A DNA stretch of 34,581 bases from positions 1 to 34,581 of the forward strand of contig JAABTK010000052.1 in NCBI GenBank assembly GCA_011389885.1, written 5' to 3'. A model generated the notes under the pieces. It searched no databases and was not told the origin of the DNA. It worked only from the letters and a program-made list of their open reading frames with translations. Shown piece after piece: positions 29,723 to 34,581 of the stretch (its first letter is position 1; every line of letters begins with the position of its first letter). This DNA is from Gammaproteobacteria bacterium. Its GTDB lineage: Bacteria; Pseudomonadota; Gammaproteobacteria; Chromatiales; Chromatiaceae. The position numbers and the translations under genes were made by a program.

Positions 29723-32700
29723 TCACAGCCCCATCTCCCGCCACCGCCTCTCCACCCGCTTCACCGATACCGGATAGGCGGTGCCCACCTCTTGGGCGAA
29801 GAGGGAGATCCGCAGCTCCTCCAACATCCAGCGAATCTCATCAATCCGTTCGTCGCCGCGGCGGTCCTTGCGCAGGCGTTGGTCGTAGGCCTGCCACTGG
29901 TCGAGCAGGGGTTGGATCTCGCGGATGCGTTGTTGGTCGCGGGGGGCTGCGTGTTGCAGTTTGTCGAGGCGGAGTTGGATGGCCTTGAGGTAACGGGGGT
30001 AGTGCTGGAGTTGGAGGTAGGGGATCTGTTGCAGGAAGCCCTGGAAGACCAGGCGGTCGAGTTGTTGCTGGATGTCGCTGACCGAGGCCATCCAGTTGAG
30101 CTTATTGCTGTTGGCGAGGGCCTTGCGGGCCTTTTGGTAGGCGTCGAGGACCTGGCGGATCAGTTCGACGGTCTGCTGGGCCTGGGGCATGAGGTTGGGT
30201 TTGCATGTGTCGAGGCGCTGGTGGAAGGCGTCGGCGTCGCGCAGGGGCGGCTGGTCTTCCAGGAAGGTGAGGTCCACGATCAGCGCCACCAGTTCGTTTT
30301 CCAGGTCCGGCTTCTTGGGGGCCTCCAGCCCTTCGGGGGGCTTGGCGGCCTTGGCGTATTGCAACCGCATGCCCTGCAACCCGGGGAGGTTCTTGCGCAG
30401 GTAGCGCATGTCCTGGGGCAGGGCGAGCTGAATCAGGCGGCGCAGGCCGGCGCGGGTGGCGCGTTCGGCGTTGGGTTTTGAGTCCAGCACCTGGAGGGCC
30501 GCCGAATCGCCTTGGTCGATCAGGGCGGGGTATCCGCGAATGGTGATGGTTGGGCCTTGGGGCTTGGTTTTGGCTCGGTCCCTCCCCCCTTCAGAAGGGA
30601 GGGGGGCGTTGTTGAGTTCGATGGATTCGGGCAGTTCGCCGAAGTCCCACTGCTTGATGCCGACCCGCTCCAGTTCGGCCCCGGGGAGTTGGTGGTACGT
30701 CTGCTCGCCCTTGCCGCCGTGCTTGCGCTTGAGTTCGCCCAGGTCGCGGCCGGCGTCGAGGGGTTTGCCGCCCTCGTCGAGGACCTGGATGTGCATGCGC
30801 AGGTGGTCGGGCACGGCGGCCTCGTCCCAGGCCTCTTCGGGGATGTGTACGCCGGTGAGGGTCTTGATCTGTACGCCCAGGTCGCGGATCAGGGGGCGGT
30901 CCGAGGGCGTCAGGTGCTTGAGCAGCCGGTCGGCGGTCTCGGGGATGGGCACCAGATTCTTGCGTAGGTTCTTGGGCAGGCCGCGCAGCAGGGCGATGAT
31001 GCGCTCGCGCAGCAGGCCGGGCACCAGCCACTGGCAGCGCTCCTCGGTGACCTGGTTGAGCACCGCCCGCGGGGCCTTGAGGGTGACGCCATCGGCCTGG
31101 TGCGCAGGGTCGAAACGATACTCCAGCGGCAGGTGCATGCCGTTGAGGTCGAGGGTGTCGGGGTAGAGTTTTTCGGTGGCGAGTTGCTCCTGTTTGAGCA
31201 GGTCCTCCATGCGCATGTGCAGCCGTTTGGGCTCGGATTTGGCGGCCTTCTTCAGCCACTGCTCGAACTGGGGCGTGGAGTAGATGCCCTCGGGGACACG
31301 ATTCTTGTAGAAGGCATGGATCTGTTCCTCGTCCACCAGCAGGTCGCGGCGGCGCTCCTTGGCCTCCAGCTCGCGCACCGATTCGATCAGCTCCTGGTTG
31401 TGTCGCCAGAAGGGGGCGCGGGTGTCGAAATCGCCCTCCACCAGGGCGAAGCGGAGGAAGATCTCGCGGGACTCTTCCGGGTCGATGGGGCCGAAGTTGA
31501 CCTTGCGCCGAGGCACGATCACCAGCCCGAACAGGGTGACCTTCTCGTAGGCCGCCACCTGGCCGCGCTTCTTCTCCCAGTGGGGTTCGGCGTAGCTGCG
31601 CTTCAGCAAGTGGCCGGCCATGGACTCGATCCACTCGGGCTGCACCTGGGCCACGTTGCGGGCGTAGAGCTTGGTGGTCTCCACCAGCTCCGCGGCCACC
31701 ACCCACTTGGGCTGGCGCTTGAACTGGCCGGAGCCGGGGAAGATGTGAAACTTGCTGTTGCGCGCGCCCTGATATTCGCGATCCGCCCCGCTGCCTTTGA
31801 AGCCGATGTGGGAGAGCAGGCCTGAGAGGATGGCGCGGTGGATCAGCGGGGCGTTGTTGTCGAGTTGTTTGCGCTGCTCTTCCGGGTTCGGTCCGGCTGA
31901 AGGCTCGACCTCCGGGCGTGATTTGGAGGTCGAGGCTTTACTGTGAATCCACCGAGGAGTGGCAATCCTTAGAGGACTGCCACTCCTTGGGCTGCCGGAC
32001 GGTCCGCCTGAAGGCTCAACCTCCTTATGCCGAGCGGTCTTGTCATCGGTATACCCCATCTCGTGCAACTGCCCGCGCAGCTGGTGGTGGATGTCGTGCC
32101 ACTCCTGCACCCGGGTCCAGGAGAGGAAGCGCTGTTTGCAGTAGCTTCGGAATTTGCGCTTGCTCAGGTGCCTGCGCTGTTCTTCGAGATGGTTCCAGAG
32201 GTTCACGAAGCTGAGGAAGTCGGAGGCCTCGTGGACGAATTCGGCGTGGGCCTCGTCGGCGGCCTGTTGTTTGTCGTGGGGGCGGTCGCGGGGGTCCTGC
32301 ACGCTGAGGGCCGCGGCGATCACCAGCACATCCCGCAGGCAGTGGCTATGCGCCGCCTCCAGCAGCATGCGGCCGATGCGCGGGTCCACCGGCAGGCGGG
32401 CGAGCTTGCGGCCCAGGCGGGTGACCTTGCGCTCGCCGTCCACCGCGCCGATCTCCTCCAGCACCCGGTAGCCGTCCTTGATCAGGCGGTGGTCCGGCGG
32501 GTCCACGAAGGGGAACTTGGCGATCTCGCCGAAGCCCAGCAGCTTCATTTGCAGGATCACCGAGGCGAGGTTGGTGCGCAGGATCTCGGGCTCGGTGAAC
32601 TCGGCGCGGGACGCGAAATCGGCCTCCTCGTAGAGGCGGATGCAGACCCCCTCCGCCACCCGCCCGCAGCGCCCCTTGCGCTGGTTGGCGCTGGCCTGGG

Positions 32701-33910
32701 AGACCCGTTCGACGGGTAATCTTTGCACCTTGCTGCGGTGGCTGTAGCGGGAGATGCGGGCAAAGCCGGTGTCGATCACATAGCGGATGCCCGGCACCGT
32801 GAGGGAGGTCTCGGCCACGTTGGTGGAAAGCACGATCCGCCGCTGGCCCGAGGGGTGGAAGATCTTCTGCTGCTCGCCGGCGCTCAGGCGGGCATAGAGG
32901 GGCAGGATCTCGGTGACCTGGAGCCTGTGCTTGCGCAGCGACTCGGCGGTCTCGCGGATCTCCCGCTCGCCGGAGAGGAAGATCAGGATATCGCCGCGGT
33001 CGATGCGGGAGAGCTCGTCCACCGCGTCGAGGATGGCCTGTTGCATCTCCTCGTCGCGTTCGGAGAAGGTCTGGAGTTCCTGTTTGGCTTCGGCCTCCGT
33101 CTGTGTAGATGAATCCACAACGACCTCTCCCGGCGGCCGATACCGCACCTCCACCGGATAGGTACGCCCCGAAACGTTAATGATGGGCGCATCGTGGAGG
33201 TGTTTGGAGAAGCGCTCCGGGTCGATGGTGGCGGAGGTGATGATCAGCTTGAGGTCCGGGCGCCTGGGTAGCAGCTGTTGCAGATAGCCGATCAAAAAGT
33301 CGATATTGAGGCTGCGCTCGTGGGCCTCGTCGATGATCAGGGTATCGTATTCGTTGAGAAAGCGATCCTGCTGGATCTCCGCCAGCAGCATGCCGTCGGT
33401 GACCAGCTTGATCTGGGTCTCGGGCCGCACCTGGTCGTGGAAGCGGACCTTGAACCCCACCGTGGTCCCCAGCTCCCGCCCCAGCTCCTCCGAGATCCGC
33501 GCCGCCAACGAACGCGCCGCGATGCGCCGCGGCTGGGTGTGGCCGATGCGCCCGAACACCCCGCGTCCCAACCCCAGGCAGATCTTGGGCAACTGGGTGG
33601 ACTTGCCCGACCCGGTCTCGCCGCACAGTACGATCACCTGATGCTTCTCGATCAGCTCGGCGATCTCCGCCTGTTTCTCGCTGATGGGCAGCTCGGGCGG
33701 GTAGCGGGGTATAGGCGTTTGGGCGCGGCGCTGTTCGGCGAGCCTGCGGGAATGCTCGATCTGCTGTCGCAGGCGCTCCAGGCCCTCGCCCACTGGCTTG
33801 CCCTCCTTGGCGCGACGCTTCAGGCCTTGCAGGCGCTTGCGCAGGCCGTGGCGGTCGGCGAGGAGGCAGTAGTCGATTTGATCGGGGTTGGGAAAGGGGT
33901 TATCGGACAT
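29723..33910 (-). CDS. hrpA: ATP-dependent RNA helicase HrpA, with an internal repeat-derived insertion
   Basis: A 1395-aa DEAH-box helicase (E. coli HrpA about 1300 aa). Walker A is GETGSGKST (97-105), the DEAH motif is in DTLIIDEAHERS (about 195), and motif III is TSATIDPERF. Motifs V and VI are in LSTNVAETSLTVPGIRYVID and QRKGRCGR. HA2 and OB-type domains and the HrpA-specific C-terminal half follow. E. coli HrpA resolves stalled ribosome collisions. I place the start at ATG 33910 (MSDNPFPNPDQ), not the in-frame 33964. Residues about 629-674 are a Pro/Ser/Arg-rich segment encoded by palindromic repeats and absent from relatives. Confidence 0.95.
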   Translation of the reverse strand: MSDNPFPNPDQIDYCLLADRHGLRKRLQGLKRRAKEGKPVGEGLERLRQQIEHSRRLAEQRRAQTPIPRYPPELPISEKQAEIAELIEKHQVIVLCGETGSGKSTQLPKICLGLGRGVFGRIGHTQPRRIAARSLAARISEELGRELGTTVGFKVRFHDQVRPETQIKLVTDGMLLAEIQQDRFLNEYDTLIIDEAHERSLNIDFLIGYLQQLLPRRPDLKLIITSATIDPERFSKHLHDAPIINVSGRTYPVEVRYRPPGEVVVDSSTQTEAEAKQELQTFSERDEEMQQAILDAVDELSRIDRGDILIFLSGEREIRETAESLRKHRLQVTEILPLYARLSAGEQQKIFHPSGQRRIVLSTNVAETSLTVPGIRYVIDTGFARISRYSHRSKVQRLPVERVSQASANQRKGRCGRVAEGVCIRLYEEADFASRAEFTEPEILRTNLASVILQMKLLGFGEIAKFPFVDPPDHRLIKDGYRVLEEIGAVDGERKVTRLGRKLARLPVDPRIGRMLLEAAHSHCLRDVLVIAAALSVQDPRDRPHDKQQAADEAHAEFVHEASDFLSFVNLWNHLEEQRRHLSKRKFRSYCKQRFLSWTRVQEWHDIHHQLRGQLHEMGYTDDKTARHKEVEPSGGPSGSPRSGSPLRIATPRWIHSKASTSKSRPEVEPSAGPNPEEQRKQLDNNAPLIHRAILSGLLSHIGFKGSGADREYQGARNSKFHIFPGSGQFKRQPKWVVAAELVETTKLYARNVAQVQPEWIESMAGHLLKRSYAEPHWEKKRGQVAAYEKVTLFGLVIVPRRKVNFGPIDPEESREIFLRFALVEGDFDTRAPFWRHNQELIESVRELEAKERRRDLLVDEEQIHAFYKNRVPEGIYSTPQFEQWLKKAAKSEPKRLHMRMEDLLKQEQLATEKLYPDTLDLNGMHLPLEYRFDPAHQADGVTLKAPRAVLNQVTEERCQWLVPGLLRERIIALLRGLPKNLRKNLVPIPETADRLLKHLTPSDRPLIRDLGVQIKTLTGVHIPEEAWDEAAVPDHLRMHIQVLDEGGKPLDAGRDLGELKRKHGGKGEQTYHQLPGAELERVGIKQWDFGELPESIELNNAPLPSEGGRDRAKTKPQGPTITIRGYPALIDQGDSAALQVLDSKPNAERATRAGLRRLIQLALPQDMRYLRKNLPGLQGMRLQYAKAAKPPEGLEAPKKPDLENELVALIVDLTFLEDQPPLRDADAFHQRLDTCKPNLMPQAQQTVELIRQVLDAYQKARKALANSNKLNWMASVSDIQQQLDRLVFQGFLQQIPYLQLQHYPRYLKAIQLRLDKLQHAAPRDQQRIREIQPLLDQWQAYDQRLRKDRRGDERIDEIRWMLEELRISLFAQEVGTAYPVSVKRVERRWREMGL
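31890..32024. repeat. In-frame 111-bp repeat insertion inside hrpA
   Basis: Two 24-bp direct repeats (31890-31913 and 32001-32024; 22 of 24 identical, beginning GGTCCGGCTGAAGGCTCGAC and GGTCCGCCTGAAGGCTCAAC) are exactly 111 bp apart, 37 codons. Between them lie the AAGGCTCGACCTCC/GGAGGTCGAGGCTT palindrome (31900-31938) and a second copy of the 44-bp family-A palindrome (31951-31994). On the coding strand they encode EVEPSGGPSG at one end and EVEPSAGPN at the other. Confidence 0.9.
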
Positions 33911-34184
33911 CGAAAGCTCGGAAAAAAGGAACGCAGAGGGTGAGGAGGGCCGCAAAGGGGTCAAAGTGTATGGATGAAGGCATCCCGGAATGCCTTCGTC
34001 GGACAGTTCGCCAACTGCTTGATTTAGGCCGATCTCAAGCCTAGGCGACGGGATGCCCTAATCTACAACATCTTGAGGTTGCACCCAACCTCGCAAGCCG
34101 CCCGCGGAAGGCCCCGCCAACCACACGGGTCGAAAAGGAGCCTCATCAACAGAGTCTCTTGTTCGGAGAAGGTTGCCTGATACA
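33911..34184. other. Gene-free stretch upstream of hrpA
   Basis: A hairpin GAAGGCAT/ATGCCTTC lies at 33976-33997 and a GAGGTTG/CAACCTC inverted repeat at about 34074-34089. No convincing promoter for hrpA and no intact frame is seen. Confidence 0.4.
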
Positions 34185-34275
34185 GACCCCCCCCGTGCTG
34201 GAGATTGAGCCAAAACCCTACGGACATGTCGAAGAATTTCTCCAGTCGCAGGGCAGCGGCCAGCGCCCCAACAAC
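34185..34275 (-). pseudogene. HigA-like antitoxin remnant
   Basis: On the minus strand AAALRLEKFFDMSVGFWLNL plus Q is the well-known C-terminal half of the HigA/XRE antitoxin helix bundle (ALRLxxxFxxSxxFWLNLQ). The HTH portion is missing, a GGGGGGG run follows, and no HigB toxin is seen. Confidence 0.5.
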
Positions 34276-34400
34276 CGTCGCTGGCCCAGCGGCCCCCGTT
34301 TGTCGCGCAGGCTTTCCCTGGACTGAGCCAGCGCCGCGGTTAGCTCGCACGGCCCAGCAAGTTTTTCGGTATCGTTTCCGCAGAGCATTATAGTAGATGG

Positions 34401-34581
34401 GCGTCCAGTTTGTTTAACGGCCGTCGCCAGCGCTTCGCCTGGGTCGAGGGCATCCGCTACGAGTACGGCGTCAATGACCGCTATCATCAAGAGATCCATG
34501 TGGTGACCTGCGAGGAGAGCTGGGAAGAGCTCGACGAGGACAATCAGCTCGTCACCAAGCACTCGCTTCATGCCTGGATCT
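34401..34581 (+). CDS. Transposase-like fragment running off the right edge
   Basis: The frame reads FNGRRQRFAWVEGIRYEYGV, then HQEIHVVTCEESWEELDEDN and KHSLHAWI at the last complete codon. From memory this resembles the mid-region of a DDE transposase family with conserved xxVVCEExWxxxD...V.K.SRHAWISS. No start codon is visible, so it is either an internal piece or the 3' part of a degraded element. Family assignment is tentative. Confidence 0.4.

Noticed and set aside
29792-30481. 229-codon plus-strand frame opposite hrpA
   Set aside because: An antisense shadow of hrpA with a Leu/Gly/Val-rich translation and no domain; several similar frames to 33943 are also shadows.

Overview
The window is chromosomal DNA of a high-GC gammaproteobacterium. 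The ubiquinone genes ubiC-ubiA, rdgC, polA and a long HrpA helicase are all of gammaproteobacterial type. The density of small palindromic repeats and decayed REP-type (RAYT) transposases suggests a Chromatiales-like sulfur bacterium, but that placement is inference; no marker gene fixes it.

Layout. 1-8965 is a core block: the tail of an unidentified gene, a terminator, vsr, ubiA-ubiC, rdgC, an MMPL/RND exporter and polA. 8966-12540 is a lower-GC accessory island. It holds two sites that look like integron attC recombination sites (9714-9843 and 12176-12253). They flank a complete restriction-modification system: an m5C methyltransferase, a small HTH regulator and a PD-(D/E)XK nuclease. Upstream of it is a cassette with a small ORF behind two tandem 27-bp palindromic repeats; downstream is a cassette ORF with a frameshift. 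No integrase is visible, so this looks like a cluster of attC sites lacking an integron-integrase (CALIN). 12540-18140 carries a palindrome cluster, two divergent Uma2-family genes, a DedA remnant, a PEP-synthase-like protein whose ATP-grasp half is degenerate, the amputated start of a canonical ppsA, and an unknown 111-aa protein.

18.2-22.6 kb is a gene graveyard. A Dabb-domain gene has been broken by an internal duplication and repeat insertion. Remnants of a PIN toxin, RAYT transposases, a cyclic glucan synthase (NdvB), TatD and a DNA adenine methylase follow. An intact MazE/MazF-like toxin-antitoxin pair sits among them. 22.6-26.6 kb is the two-gene Hen1-Pnkp RNA-repair operon. 27.1-29.6 kb, on the opposite strand, holds an AlbA_2 (Schlafen-type)/HATPase protein overlapping a ParA-type ATPase, and a nuclease remnant. 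29.7-33.9 kb is hrpA, which carries an in-frame 111-bp insertion made of palindromic repeats. The right edge has a HigA remnant and the start of a transposase-like frame.

How the genes fit together. The accessory genes cluster around nucleic-acid attack and repair: restriction-modification, Vsr mismatch repair, two Uma2 putative nucleases, the RNA-cleaving MazF, the tRNA-repair pair Hen1-Pnkp, and an AlbA_2 protein that retains the acidic pattern of Schlafen tRNA nucleases. The repeats and the mutilated genes show that palindromic elements and their transposases have reshaped the region, sometimes inside coding sequence.
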